From assembly GCA_023263735.1 (NCBI GenBank), contig JALQUQ010000006.1, forward strand, positions 1 to 20,178: DNA of 20,178 nucleotides. Direction: 5' to 3'. The position numbers and the translations under genes were made by a program. The stretch is from Paracoccaceae bacterium (lineage in GTDB: Bacteria; Pseudomonadota; Alphaproteobacteria; Rhodobacterales; Rhodobacteraceae). The notes under the pieces are model-generated. The model ran no database searches. It was given only the letters and a program-made list of their open reading frames with translations, and was not told the DNA's origin. Shown piece after piece: positions 7,097 to 14,309 of this stretch. How positions within the stretch are numbered: the stretch's first letter is position 1; the number at the start of each line of letters is the position of its first letter.

Positions 7097-8326
7097 ATGT
7101 CCGTCCTCTCCTCCCCCCGCCGCATCGCTCTTGTCTCGGCCTTCCCGCCCGGGCGGCAATCGCTCAATGAATATGGTCTCCATCTGGCAAAGGCCTTTGC
7201 GGCCCGTGCCGATGTCTCGGAAGTGGTCGTGATCGCCGATACGCTGGATCACGCCGAGGCCGAACTGAACCTTGGCCCCAAGATCCGCGTCCGCCGCGTT
7301 TGGTCGTTCAACTCTGTGACCGCTGCTCCCCGCATTGTGGCCGCGTTGAAGGCCGAAAAGGTCGATGGCGCGATCTTCAATCTGCAGATGGCAAGCTTTG
7401 GTGACAGTGAACTTCCCGCCGCCTTGGGCCTCTTGGCCCCAATGATGGCACGTGGCTTTGGCGTGCCTTCGGGCGTCATTGCCCATAACCTTGTGACGGG
7501 CGTCGATCTGGAACAGACGCAGCTCAAGGGGCAGGTGTGGCGTCAACGTCTGGTTCGGCTGGGGGGGGCGGTGATCACACGCGCGCTTTTGGCTGCGAAT
7601 TACCTGACCGTGACGCTGGAAAGCTACCGTCGAGATTTGGCGAAACGCCATCCGGAGGCCAACGTCCTTTTGGTGCCGCATGGCACGTTTGATACCGAAA
7701 AGCGCGACCTTGCCCCCTGCCAGAACCGCCCCCTGCGGATTGTCACCATGGGCAAGTTCGGCACCTACAAGCGTTTGGAAACCCTGATCGAAGCCTTTCG
7801 CAGCCTGCGCAACCGCCCGGGGCTTGAAGGTCTGGAATTGGTGATTGGCGGATCTGACCACCCGAACACGCCCGGCTATATGGCATCGGTTGCCGAACGC
7901 TGTGCGGGCGAAACCGGACTGGTCTTCCACGGTTATGTGGCCGAGGACGACATCCCCGACTTCTTCTCTCAGGCCAGACTCAGCGTTTTCGATTACAGTT
8001 CCACCACGGGAAGCTCGGGTGTTCTGCATCAGACGGCATCCTATGGTACGGTGCCGGTGTTCCCGCGGATTGGCGATTTCGTTGATGTGTGCCGCGACGA
8101 AGGTCTGGACGGCGCGAACTATGCCCCGGGCGATGCCAGCGGAATGGCCGATTCCATCGCGGCGCTTTTGGCGGACCCGGCCTTGATGGATCAGATCGCC
8201 CAGTCGAATCGGACCGCAGCCGTTGGCATTCCGATTTCCGAAATTGCGGATGTTCAAATGCGTCAGTTGAACAAAGCTTGGCAACGGCCGGGCGCCATCA
8301 CGACCAAGGCGCGCCTCGCTCACTGA
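7097..8326 (+). CDS. GT4/GT1-type (GT-B fold) glycosyltransferase
   Basis: 409 residues, cytoplasmic. The N-terminal Rossmann half begins RIALVSAFPPGRQSLNEYG, with the glycine-containing acceptor loop common to GT4 enzymes. The C-terminal nucleotide-sugar half starts near 212 (LRIVTMGKFGTYKRLETLIE), continues with LELVIGGSDHP, VFHGYVAEDDIPDFF and a donor-binding segment, SVFDYSSTTGSSGVLHQTAS (298-317). The position usually written as EX7E is altered here: no clean Glu pair is visible, so the donor site is atypical. The start is fixed by AAGGA 8 bases upstream. In-frame codons continue upstream to 6944 but cross the structured leader and are not coding-like. The gene appears to be a single unit with its own leader (see 6992-7078) and terminator (8356-8383). 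Inference: it adds one sugar to the lipid-linked glycan. Sugar and acceptor unknown. Confidence 0.85.
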   Translation: MSVLSSPRRIALVSAFPPGRQSLNEYGLHLAKAFAARADVSEVVVIADTLDHAEAELNLGPKIRVRRVWSFNSVTAAPRIVAALKAEKVDGAIFNLQMASFGDSELPAALGLLAPMMARGFGVPSGVIAHNLVTGVDLEQTQLKGQVWRQRLVRLGGAVITRALLAANYLTVTLESYRRDLAKRHPEANVLLVPHGTFDTEKRDLAPCQNRPLRIVTMGKFGTYKRLETLIEAFRSLRNRPGLEGLELVIGGSDHPNTPGYMASVAERCAGETGLVFHGYVAEDDIPDFFSQARLSVFDYSSTTGSSGVLHQTASYGTVPVFPRIGDFVDVCRDEGLDGANYAPGDASGMADSIAALLADPALMDQIAQSNRTAAVGIPISEIADVQMRQLNKAWQRPGAITTKARLAH

Positions 8327-8355
8327 ACGCACAGGGCGACTATCCGAAAGCACAC

Positions 8356-8383
8356 AAGGGGGTCCCGTTTGGGGCCCCTTTTT
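8356..8383 (+). terminator. Intrinsic terminator after the GT4 gene
   Basis: AAGGGG, one bulged G, then TCCC (8356-8366) pairs with GGGGCCCCTT (8371-8380) around a GTTT loop; three further T follow (8381-8383), giving a T-run of five. It lies 30 bases after the stop at 8326 and is a convincing Rho-independent terminator on the plus strand. Confidence 0.8.
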
Positions 8384-8393
8384 CATGGCTGGT

Positions 8394-8406
8394 ATAGCCG
8401 GGCTAT
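8394..8406. promoter_or_regulatory. Short palindrome in the GT2 leader, possible operator
   Basis: ATAGCC-G-GGCTAT is a perfect 6-bp inverted repeat around one base, placed between the terminator at 8383 and the GT2 start at 8495. The 111-base gap must contain the promoter of the GT2-flippase unit, but I could not identify convincing -35/-10 hexamers. A palindrome of this length could be an operator or chance. Confidence 0.2.
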
Positions 8407-8494
8407 TCCTGCGGAAAGCGTTTGTATCCAGAGGGTTGCGCGACTCGAATCTGAATTGGTGGCATTTGGCTTAAAGTTTAATAGGACGCCGAAT

Positions 8495-9379
8495 ATGACC
8501 GCATACACCCCAGTTCACCTGCACACTGCCAACAAAGTTTCGCTCTTTCCGGTCGCAAATCCCCGCGCCGATCGGACCGCTATCGTGGTCCCCTGCTATA
8601 ATGAAGAAAAGCGCCTCGACCTCGCGGCATTCTCCAATTTCATCCGCCGCGTTCCCGGCATCCGCTTCGTTTTCGTGAACGATGGCAGCAAGGATGATAC
8701 GATTGCCGTGCTGGAGACGCTGCACGCCGCGCATCCTGACCGGGTTGAAGTTCTGTCGCTCAGCCACAACTCGGGCAAGGCCGAAGCCGTTCGCCAAGGT
8801 CTGCAACATGCAACCGAAAACGGTTTTGAATTCGTCGGCTATTGGGATGCCGACCTTGCGACCCCGTTGGACGCAATCGAAGACTTTCTGCGCGTCGCGC
8901 ATCGGTATGAAGACACCGAAGTGATCTATGGTGCCCGCTTGCAACTCTTGGGCCACCGCGTCAATCGCACCGTGTCGCGCCGCATCATCTCTCGCATTTG
9001 TGCCCGCATGGCACGCGCCGCTGTCGGTCTTCCGATTGGTGACACCCAGTGTGGCGCAAAGCTTTTGCGCAACACCCATAGCCTGCGTCAGGCCGTGGCG
9101 CGTCCGTTCTCGGCCGGGTGGCTGTTTGACGTCGAGCTGTTCTCGCGCATTTCCAAAGACGCAAATGCCAAGCACGCTTTCTATGAATATCCACTGCCGG
9201 AATGGACCGAAATCCCCGGGTCCAAAGTCACCGGTCGCGCCATTCGCCGCGCTGGCTTTGCCATGCTGCGTTTGATCGGCGAACGGCGCCTTGGCTTGCC
9301 CGCTCGCGAAGTCGATATCGCCCTTCCCGCGCTGAACATTCTGCGCCGCCCCTTGGCCCCTGTTGAAAAGGCTGCCTGA
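8495..9379 (+). CDS. GT2-family glycosyltransferase, DPM1/Alg5-like (probable polyprenyl-phosphate sugar synthase)
   Basis: 294 residues. GT-A fold with AIVVPCYNEEKRL (29-41), VFVNDGSKDDT (59-69), HNSGKAEAVRQGL (91-103) and the metal-binding motif in YWDADLATP (D118/D120). DTQCGAKLL, FSAGWLFDVELFSR (205-218) and LPEWTEIPGSKV (234-245) are hallmarks of enzymes that move a hexose from a nucleotide sugar to dolichyl or polyprenyl phosphate. The C-terminal transmembrane pair of the GtrB/ArnC branch is absent, so the protein would be peripheral to the membrane. AGGA lies 8 bases before the ATG at 8495; an in-frame TTG at 8369 falls in the terminator and is rejected. The flippase gene follows with one base between stop and start. 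Inference: it supplies the lipid-linked donor for the GT-C-like protein at 1220-4330. Confidence 0.85.
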   Translation: MTAYTPVHLHTANKVSLFPVANPRADRTAIVVPCYNEEKRLDLAAFSNFIRRVPGIRFVFVNDGSKDDTIAVLETLHAAHPDRVEVLSLSHNSGKAEAVRQGLQHATENGFEFVGYWDADLATPLDAIEDFLRVAHRYEDTEVIYGARLQLLGHRVNRTVSRRIISRICARMARAAVGLPIGDTQCGAKLLRNTHSLRQAVARPFSAGWLFDVELFSRISKDANAKHAFYEYPLPEWTEIPGSKVTGRAIRRAGFAMLRLIGERRLGLPAREVDIALPALNILRRPLAPVEKAA

Positions 9380-9380
9380 T

Positions 9381-10637
9381 ATGACCGCTTTTGCCCTCCC
9401 CAGCCAGAAGCTTGCCGCCATTCTTGGCAGCCCGGTCGTCGCGATCTTTTTGTCGGCGAACATCGTGAACCTTGGAAACCTCGGCTTTAACGTGCTGTTC
9501 AGCCGCTGGATGGGTCCGGTGCTTTTTGGTCAGCTGGCAACGCTGCTGACCTTGTTTCTGGCGGTGATGGGCGTGCTTGGCGCGCTGCAACTGGCGGTCA
9601 GCCAGCGGGTTGCGGGCGAAAAGGGCCGCATGAGTGACCTTGAGGCCGGACTTGCCCGCTTTGCGCGTAAGGGCCTGATCGCCAGCATGATTGCCCTTCC
9701 GATTGTGATCGCGGGTTCACTTTCGCTGAATCTGGGTCCGGCCATGGGCCTCGACTCGCCGCTTTACCTGCCCTTGCTGGCGCTGTGCCTGCCGTTTGCG
9801 CTGCCGCTTGCGCTTGCCCGTGGTGTGGCGACGGGGCGGCTTGATGCGCGGGGCGTGATCATGTCGGCGCAGGTTGAAATGTGGATCCGCCTGATCGGGG
9901 CCGCAGTGGCCTGGCAGGCTGGCTTGGGCCTTGAAGGTGTTGTTGCTGTGATCCCGCTGTCGGTCGTCGCTGGCTGGCTTCCGCTGCGGGCGATCTTTGA
10001 CCGGCCGACGGTTTCGGCCTCGACCCTTGTCAAAGGCATCGTCTTGGCGTCGCTTCCCTTTGCGCTGCTGCAGGCCGGTCAGGTCATCTTGATGGATGGC
10101 GATGTTCTTTTGGCTCAGGCCTTCCTTGGTCCCCAAGATGCCGGTCAACTTGCGGCCTTTGGTCTGTTCCAGCGCATTCAGTTCTTTGGGTGTTACAGTC
10201 TTGCGGCCGTGCTGCTTCCGTCGGTTGTAACCGAAGTGTCGGCAGGCCGCTCTCCTTTTGCTGCCGCCCTTCCGGTCTTTGCGATCTATGCGGGCGTCAG
10301 TGCTCTGCTTGTAGGGATGGCGACGCTGTTCCCGGCCGAGGTTCTGACCGTTCTGGTTGGCCCTGCCTTTCTGAACTCGGCCCCGCTGCTGCCGCTGATT
10401 TCCATCGCCGCTGCGGCCTTTACCCTCAGCTATCTGCTGGCCACCTATCTGGCTGCGATTGGTGACCGCTGGGGGATCTGGGCCATTACCCTGACCATGC
10501 CGGTGCAGATGATTGCCCTGACGCTATCGACTGACAGCCTTGGCGATATGGTGACCACGAAAGTGATCTGCCAACTTGGGCTTGCCAGCCTCTTGCTCTT
10601 CCGCGCGGCTTTCCGGCGGCCAAGCTACGCGCGTTAA
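9381..10637 (+). CDS. MOP/Wzx-type polysaccharide flippase-like membrane protein
   Basis: 418 residues, almost wholly hydrophobic, with about twelve membrane helices judged by eye. The first helix pair (LSANIVNLGNLGFNVLFSRW, 24-43) followed by MGPVLFGQLATLLTL is typical of oligosaccharide flippases and O-antigen/teichoic-acid export proteins of the MOP superfamily. It lacks the inserted soluble domains of polymerases and ligases. The ATG at 9381 lies one base after the stop of the GT2 gene, with GAAAAGG upstream, so the two are co-transcribed and probably coupled. A strong terminator follows at 10705-10746. Inference: it carries the lipid-linked glycan built by the neighbouring glycosyltransferases across the inner membrane. 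Substrate unknown. Confidence 0.83.
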   Translation: MTAFALPSQKLAAILGSPVVAIFLSANIVNLGNLGFNVLFSRWMGPVLFGQLATLLTLFLAVMGVLGALQLAVSQRVAGEKGRMSDLEAGLARFARKGLIASMIALPIVIAGSLSLNLGPAMGLDSPLYLPLLALCLPFALPLALARGVATGRLDARGVIMSAQVEMWIRLIGAAVAWQAGLGLEGVVAVIPLSVVAGWLPLRAIFDRPTVSASTLVKGIVLASLPFALLQAGQVILMDGDVLLAQAFLGPQDAGQLAAFGLFQRIQFFGCYSLAAVLLPSVVTEVSAGRSPFAAALPVFAIYAGVSALLVGMATLFPAEVLTVLVGPAFLNSAPLLPLISIAAAAFTLSYLLATYLAAIGDRWGIWAITLTMPVQMIALTLSTDSLGDMVTTKVICQLGLASLLLFRAAFRRPSYAR

Positions 10638-10691
10638 GGCCCGGTACGATCGGGGCCTGATTGCCCCCACTCAGCCCGATCTTGGGGCCTT
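10636..10691 (+). other. Nested inverted repeat right after the flippase stop
   Basis: AAGGCCC (10636-10642, sharing bases with the TAA stop) can pair with GGGCCTT (10685-10691). Inside it GATCGGG (10648-10654) pairs with CCCGATC (10675-10681). The result is one long interrupted stem, without a T-run, 13 bases upstream of the true terminator. It may stabilise the 3' end of the mRNA. Confidence 0.45.
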
Positions 10692-10704
10692 GCCGCGTGG
10701 ATCA

Positions 10705-10746
10705 CCCGCCTTTTCGCCTGAATATTGGGCGAAAAGGCGGGTTTTT
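10705..10746 (+). terminator. Strong intrinsic terminator closing the GT2-flippase unit
   Basis: CCCGCCTTTTCGCC (10705-10718) and GGCGAAAAGGCGGG (10728-10741) form a perfect 14-bp stem with a nine-base loop, followed directly by five T (10742-10746). This cleanly separates the glycan locus from the ABC-transporter operon. Confidence 0.93.
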
Positions 10747-10866
10747 GCTAAAAATGCTTGCAATAACGCGCGGGTGTCATGGAAACCTGTAACTTCGGTC
10801 GGCTGGGTTGCTGGACTGACCCGTCCGGCGGCTTAGGGTCGGGCAAGATACAGTGAGGAGTGCACA

Positions 10867-11874
10867 ATGATCAAACTCGCCTTGGCAGCCGTTGCAGCCG
10901 TCACCTTCTCGGGCGCTGCGGCTTTTGCTGAAACCCCAATGCCCTTTACGCTTGACTGGAAATTCGAAGGCCCTGCCGCTCCGTATTTCGTGGCGCTCGA
11001 CAAAGGATACTACGCCGCCGAGGGCCTGACGGTCGAAATCAGCGAAGGTGCAGGGTCGCTGGACGCGATTCCAAAAGTGGCCACGGGCGCCTTCCCCGTG
11101 GGCTTTGCCGATATCAACAGCCTGATGAAATTCCTTGACCAGAACCCCGGTGCGCCGGTGACCGCGGTGATGATGGTTTATGACAAACCGCCGTTCGCCA
11201 TGATCGGGCGCAAGTCGCTGGGCATCGAAAACCCCGGTGATATTTCGGGCAAGGTTTTGGGTGCGCCGCCGCCAGATGGGGCTTGGGCCCAATTCCCGAT
11301 CTTTGCCGCCGAAAACGGGATCGACATGTCGACCGTGACGGTTGATCCGGTGGGCTTCCCCGTGCGCGAACCCATGCTGGCCGAAGGCAAGGTGGCCGCG
11401 GTAACCGGATTTTCCTTTACCTCCAGCATCAACACCAAACGTCTGGGCGTTCCAGCCGAGGATCTTTCCGTGATCCTGATGGCCGATCATGGCGTTGCGC
11501 TTTATGGCAATGCGATCATCGTGAACACTGATTTCGCCAAAGCCAATCCCGAGGCTGTGACCGGCTTCATCCGTGCGGTTGCCAAGGGCTGGAAAGACAC
11601 GATTGCGGACCCGTCAGCCGCCGTTGACGCGCTGATCACCCGCAACCCTGCCGCCGACAAGGATCTTGAGGTTGAGCGTCTGGGTTTGGCGATCAAGGAC
11701 AACGTTCTGACCGACTGGGTCAAGGCCAATGGCATGGGCGGCGTCGATGCGGAACGCTTTGCCAAGGCGCTGGAACAGACGAAGTCGGTTTACACGTTTA
11801 CCAACGAACCGAATGGCGCATTGTATTTCGACGGAAGCTATCTGCCGACCGACGGAAGCCTTGCCCTGCAATAA
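10867..11874 (+). CDS. ABC-transporter periplasmic substrate-binding protein, NMT1/THI5/SsuA-like
   Basis: 335 residues with a signal peptide (cleavage near AAAFA-ETP, about residue 21). The mature start FTLDWKFEGPAAPYFVALDKGYYAAEGLTVEI is split by eye into the two recognisable pieces LDWKFEGPAAPYF and DKGYYAAEGLTVEI; both match the NMT1-like binding-protein fold used for sulfonates, nitriles and thiamine or riboflavin precursors. VGFADINSLMKF and LGAPPPDGAW line the usual ligand cleft. GGAG lies upstream of the ATG. The ATPase and permease follow in the same direction, so the three form a complete importer. No thiamine, FMN or sulfur-related regulatory element is visible upstream, so the substrate cannot be assigned. 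A stem-loop after the stop (11883-11911) may keep this mRNA segment more abundant than the rest. Confidence 0.88.
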   Translation: MIKLALAAVAAVTFSGAAAFAETPMPFTLDWKFEGPAAPYFVALDKGYYAAEGLTVEISEGAGSLDAIPKVATGAFPVGFADINSLMKFLDQNPGAPVTAVMMVYDKPPFAMIGRKSLGIENPGDISGKVLGAPPPDGAWAQFPIFAAENGIDMSTVTVDPVGFPVREPMLAEGKVAAVTGFSFTSSINTKRLGVPAEDLSVILMADHGVALYGNAIIVNTDFAKANPEAVTGFIRAVAKGWKDTIADPSAAVDALITRNPAADKDLEVERLGLAIKDNVLTDWVKANGMGGVDAERFAKALEQTKSVYTFTNEPNGALYFDGSYLPTDGSLALQ

Positions 11875-11882
11875 GCTGATCC

Positions 11883-11911
11883 TGCCTGCCCCCATCTGGT
11901 GGGCAGGCAGC
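11883..11911 (+). other. Perfect intercistronic hairpin between binding protein and ATPase genes
   Basis: CTGCCTGCCC (11883-11892) and GGGCAGGCAG (11902-11911) form a perfect 10-bp GC-rich stem with a nine-base loop, 9 bases after the stop. No T-run follows, so partial read-through is expected. In ABC importers a hairpin here often stabilises the upstream message so that binding protein is made in excess over membrane parts. Confidence 0.6.
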
Positions 11912-11941
11912 GCCATATGACCCTTTGACAAGGACCAGCTT

Positions 11942-12736
11942 GTGCCAACCGAAAACCTGATCGACATCAAGGGCGTGCGCCACGCCTATCGCACCAAGGC
12001 GGGGCCGCTTCCCGTGCTCGACGGCCTTGATATTTCGGTCCCTCAGGGCGAATTCTGCGCCGTGGTCGGGCCTTCGGGATGCGGAAAATCCACGCTGACC
12101 CGGCTGGTTGCTGGCCTGATGATGCCGGATGAGGGCGAAGTCTGGCTGCATGGCGAACGGGTGAAAAGCCCGCGCAACACGGTCGGCATGGCCTTTCAGA
12201 ATCCGGTCATGCTGGAATGGCGAACCATCCTTGAGAACGTGATCCTGCCGTTGGAAATCGTTGCCCCGCGCATGTCGCGTGCCCAACGGGTCGATCGCGC
12301 GATGGCGCTTTTGGAGCTTGTCGGGCTGAAAGGCTTTGAGGCCAAACGCCCCAGCCAACTTTCGGGCGGGATGCGCCAGCGGGCAAGCCTGTGCCGGGCG
12401 ATCGTTCACAAACCCGATGTGTTGATCATGGACGAACCCTTTGGCGCGTTGGACAATTTCACGCGTGAGGATTTGTGGCAAACCATGCGCGATCTGCGCG
12501 CCAAAGAGCCGTTTACCTGTGTCTTGATCACGCATGACCTGCGCGAAAGCGTGTTTCTGGGCGATCAGGTTGTGGTTCTGTCGGGGCGTCCGGCCCGGAC
12601 CCAGCACATTCTGAATGTCGATCTGCCTGCGGATCGCACCTTGGAAAGCCTGTACACGCAGCAGGCGCAAGACATGTTGCACCTGCTGCGCGATCAGATC
12701 CGCATCGCACAGGGCCGTGATGGAGGGGCGCATTGA
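11942..12736 (+). CDS. ABC-transporter ATP-binding protein (SsuB/TauB/NrtD-like)
   Basis: 264 residues with all nucleotide-binding motifs intact: Walker A GPSGCGKST (43-51), Q-loop in FQNPVMLEW, signature LSGGMRQR (140-147), Walker B VLIMDEPFGALD (160-171) and H-loop H198 in ITHDL. The FQNPVMLEW and FGALDNFTRE segments are typical of the nitrate/sulfonate/taurine class of importers, in agreement with the neighbouring NMT1-like binding protein. GTG is used as start, 7 bases after AAGGA; no ATG in frame nearby fits the family's N-terminus. The stop overlaps the permease start by one base (TGATG), so ATPase and permease are translationally coupled. It powers import on the cytoplasmic face of the inner membrane. 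Confidence 0.93.
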   Translation: MPTENLIDIKGVRHAYRTKAGPLPVLDGLDISVPQGEFCAVVGPSGCGKSTLTRLVAGLMMPDEGEVWLHGERVKSPRNTVGMAFQNPVMLEWRTILENVILPLEIVAPRMSRAQRVDRAMALLELVGLKGFEAKRPSQLSGGMRQRASLCRAIVHKPDVLIMDEPFGALDNFTREDLWQTMRDLRAKEPFTCVLITHDLRESVFLGDQVVVLSGRPARTQHILNVDLPADRTLESLYTQQAQDMLHLLRDQIRIAQGRDGGAH

Positions 12737-13500
12737 TGGAAACGCTGCAGAAAATCGCGGTGCCCCTGCTGGCCATGGTGATCTTTCTTTTCCTGTGGGA
12801 GGGGCTGGTCTGGGTCAATGATTGGCCAAATTACAAGATGGCTTCGCCCTCAGACTTGCCGCCTGCCTTCTGGAAGTTCCGCTGGATGTTTCTGGAAATG
12901 GGCTGGCAAACCCTGTGGCGCACGGTGGTTGGCCTTGGGCTTGCCGTTCTGTTTGGCACGTTTCTGGGCATGGTCATGGGGTTTTCGCGGGTGGCGCGCG
13001 ATGGGCTTTATCCGCTTCTGGTGGGGTTCAACGCCATTCCCAAGGCCACGTTGGTGCCGGTCATCGCCCTGATTTTCATTGGCCAGCACGATTTCAACAC
13101 GGTGCTGATGGCCTTTCTTATCAGCTTTTTCCCGATTGCGGTTTCTGTCGGCATTGGCCTTTCGACGCTGGAACCCGAATACCGCGATATTCTGCGGTCG
13201 CTTGGGGCGTCGCGGCTGACGATTTTTCGCAAGATAGCCCTGCCCAAAACGCTGCCCGAATTCTTTGGAGCGCTAAAGGTTTCGGTGACTTTGGCCTTTA
13301 TCGGCACAAATCTGGTCGAAATCGTCAGCCCCCACGGGCGTGGCCTTGGGGCGCTGTTCAAATCGGGCGAAACCAATGGTGACTACCCGCTGATGTTTGC
13401 CGTTCTGATCGCGCTCGCCGTGTTGGGCATCGTGCTTTACTATGCCGTTCTGGTGTTGGAGCGTATTTTTGCCGGCTGGGCAGAGCGCCCGCAAAGCTGA
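12736..13500 (+). CDS. ABC-transporter permease (SsuC/TauC/NrtB-like)
   Basis: 254 residues, about six membrane helices, belonging to the BPD inner-membrane component superfamily. The cytoplasmic EAA loop that contacts the ATPase is visible at about 148-175 (EYRDILRSLGASRLTIFRKI, then LPKTLPEFF). FNAIPKATLVPVIALIF is the helix preceding it in this class. The ATG at 12736 overlaps the ATPase stop, with GGAGG 9 bases upstream; an in-frame TTG three bases earlier is less likely. Its stop (13500) lies six bases from the stop of the convergent cobF gene, with no terminator between them, so the two transcripts probably overlap at their 3' ends. Confidence 0.92.
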   Translation: METLQKIAVPLLAMVIFLFLWEGLVWVNDWPNYKMASPSDLPPAFWKFRWMFLEMGWQTLWRTVVGLGLAVLFGTFLGMVMGFSRVARDGLYPLLVGFNAIPKATLVPVIALIFIGQHDFNTVLMAFLISFFPIAVSVGIGLSTLEPEYRDILRSLGASRLTIFRKIALPKTLPEFFGALKVSVTLAFIGTNLVEIVSPHGRGLGALFKSGETNGDYPLMFAVLIALAVLGIVLYYAVLVLERIFAGWAERPQS

Positions 13501-13506
13501 CGTCGA

Positions 13507-14250
13507 TCAAGCCCGACGGATCAGATAGATATCCATGATCCAGCCCATCTGATCGCGCAGTTGGGCGCGGGTTTGAATGACCTGATCGCAGATGTCGTCC
13601 AACGGCCCTTCGATCACGGTTTGCTCTTTCATGCCGACATAGGCGCCCCACCATAGGTGATAGGCACCCTGCCCCCTAAGCGTTTGGAATGAACATTCGC
13701 CATCCAGCATAAAGACGGCGGTATCAACGCCAAGAGGCCAGCCCTCGTCCCGCAGACGGCGCCCCGTGGTGACCACAAACGGCGCACCGATGGCGTTCAG
13801 CGGAATGGCATGCGCGGCAGTCAGGCCCTGAATCGAGGTGATGCCGGGCACCACGGTCATCTTGGGGGCAGGCGAAAGGCGGCCAGCAATGCGCAAGGTG
13901 CTGTCATAAAGGCTGGGGTCGCCCCAAACCAACAGCGCGACCTTGCCCGCTGCCGGGTGGCGGGCGATGGCCTCTTGCCACACAAGGGCAATGGCATCGT
14001 GCCAATGATCAACGCGCACCTTGTAATCGGCAATATTCGGATCGCGGACGGGCAGGTCAAATTCGGCGATTGCCACCCGATCCGATTTCACGACCGAGGC
14101 GACAATATCGCGGCGCAGATCGGCCAGATCCTCTTTTCCCTCGCCCTTGCGGGGGATCAGGATCAGATCGGCCTCATTCATCAGCCGGATGGCCTGCAAG
14201 GTCAGGTGTTCCGGATTTCCGGTGCCGATGCCGATCAGGAACAATTCCAC
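13507..14250 (-). CDS. cobF: CobF, precorrin-6A synthase (deacetylating)
   Basis: 247 residues. Known reaction: SAM-dependent methylation at C-1 of precorrin-5 with loss of the acetyl group, giving precorrin-6A in the aerobic cobalamin pathway. The protein begins with the methyltransferase signature LFLIGIGTGNPEHLTLQA, followed by LILIPRKGEGKEDLADLR, VDHWHDAIALVW, LLVWGDPSLYD and VVPGITSIQGL. The dipeptide pattern and length fit CobF rather than CobI, CobJ or CobM. GTG start, with AAGGA about 10 bases upstream. It is the last gene after the cobalamin riboswitch (cbtB-cbtA-cobF), separated from cbtA by a hairpin at 14277-14305 that may reduce its expression. The other corrin-ring methyltransferases CobM and CobL are in the separate cluster to the right. 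Confidence 0.92.
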   Translation of the reverse strand: MELFLIGIGTGNPEHLTLQAIRLMNEADLILIPRKGEGKEDLADLRRDIVASVVKSDRVAIAEFDLPVRDPNIADYKVRVDHWHDAIALVWQEAIARHPAAGKVALLVWGDPSLYDSTLRIAGRLSPAPKMTVVPGITSIQGLTAAHAIPLNAIGAPFVVTTGRRLRDEGWPLGVDTAVFMLDGECSFQTLRGQGAYHLWWGAYVGMKEQTVIEGPLDDICDQVIQTRAQLRDQMGWIMDIYLIRRA

Positions 14251-14276
14251 TGCCGTCGCGTCCTTTTCTCAAGAAA

Positions 14277-14305
14277 TTCGGGGCGCATATCATCTGCGCC
14301 CCGAA
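14277..14305 (-). terminator. Hairpin between cbtA and cobF, possible partial terminator
   Basis: TTCGGGGCGCA (14277-14287) and TGCGCCCCGAA (14295-14305) form a perfect 11-bp stem with a seven-base loop, 5 bases after the cbtA stop on the minus strand. The bases that follow in transcription direction (ATTTCTTGAG) give only a weak T-run, so partial termination with read-through into cobF is plausible. cobF has no other visible promoter. Confidence 0.55.
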
Positions 14306-14309
14306 CCGA

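Noticed and set aside
7025..8386. Minus-strand open frame of about 453 codons opposite the GT4 gene
   Set aside because: Low-complexity basic translation, no ribosome site, and the plus-strand GT4 gene has clear motifs.
10747..10866. Thiamine-pyrophosphate or other riboswitch upstream of the NMT1-like binding protein
   Set aside because: No CTGAGA-type or other conserved aptamer core is seen in the 120 bases; only short chance stems such as GACCC/GGGTC.
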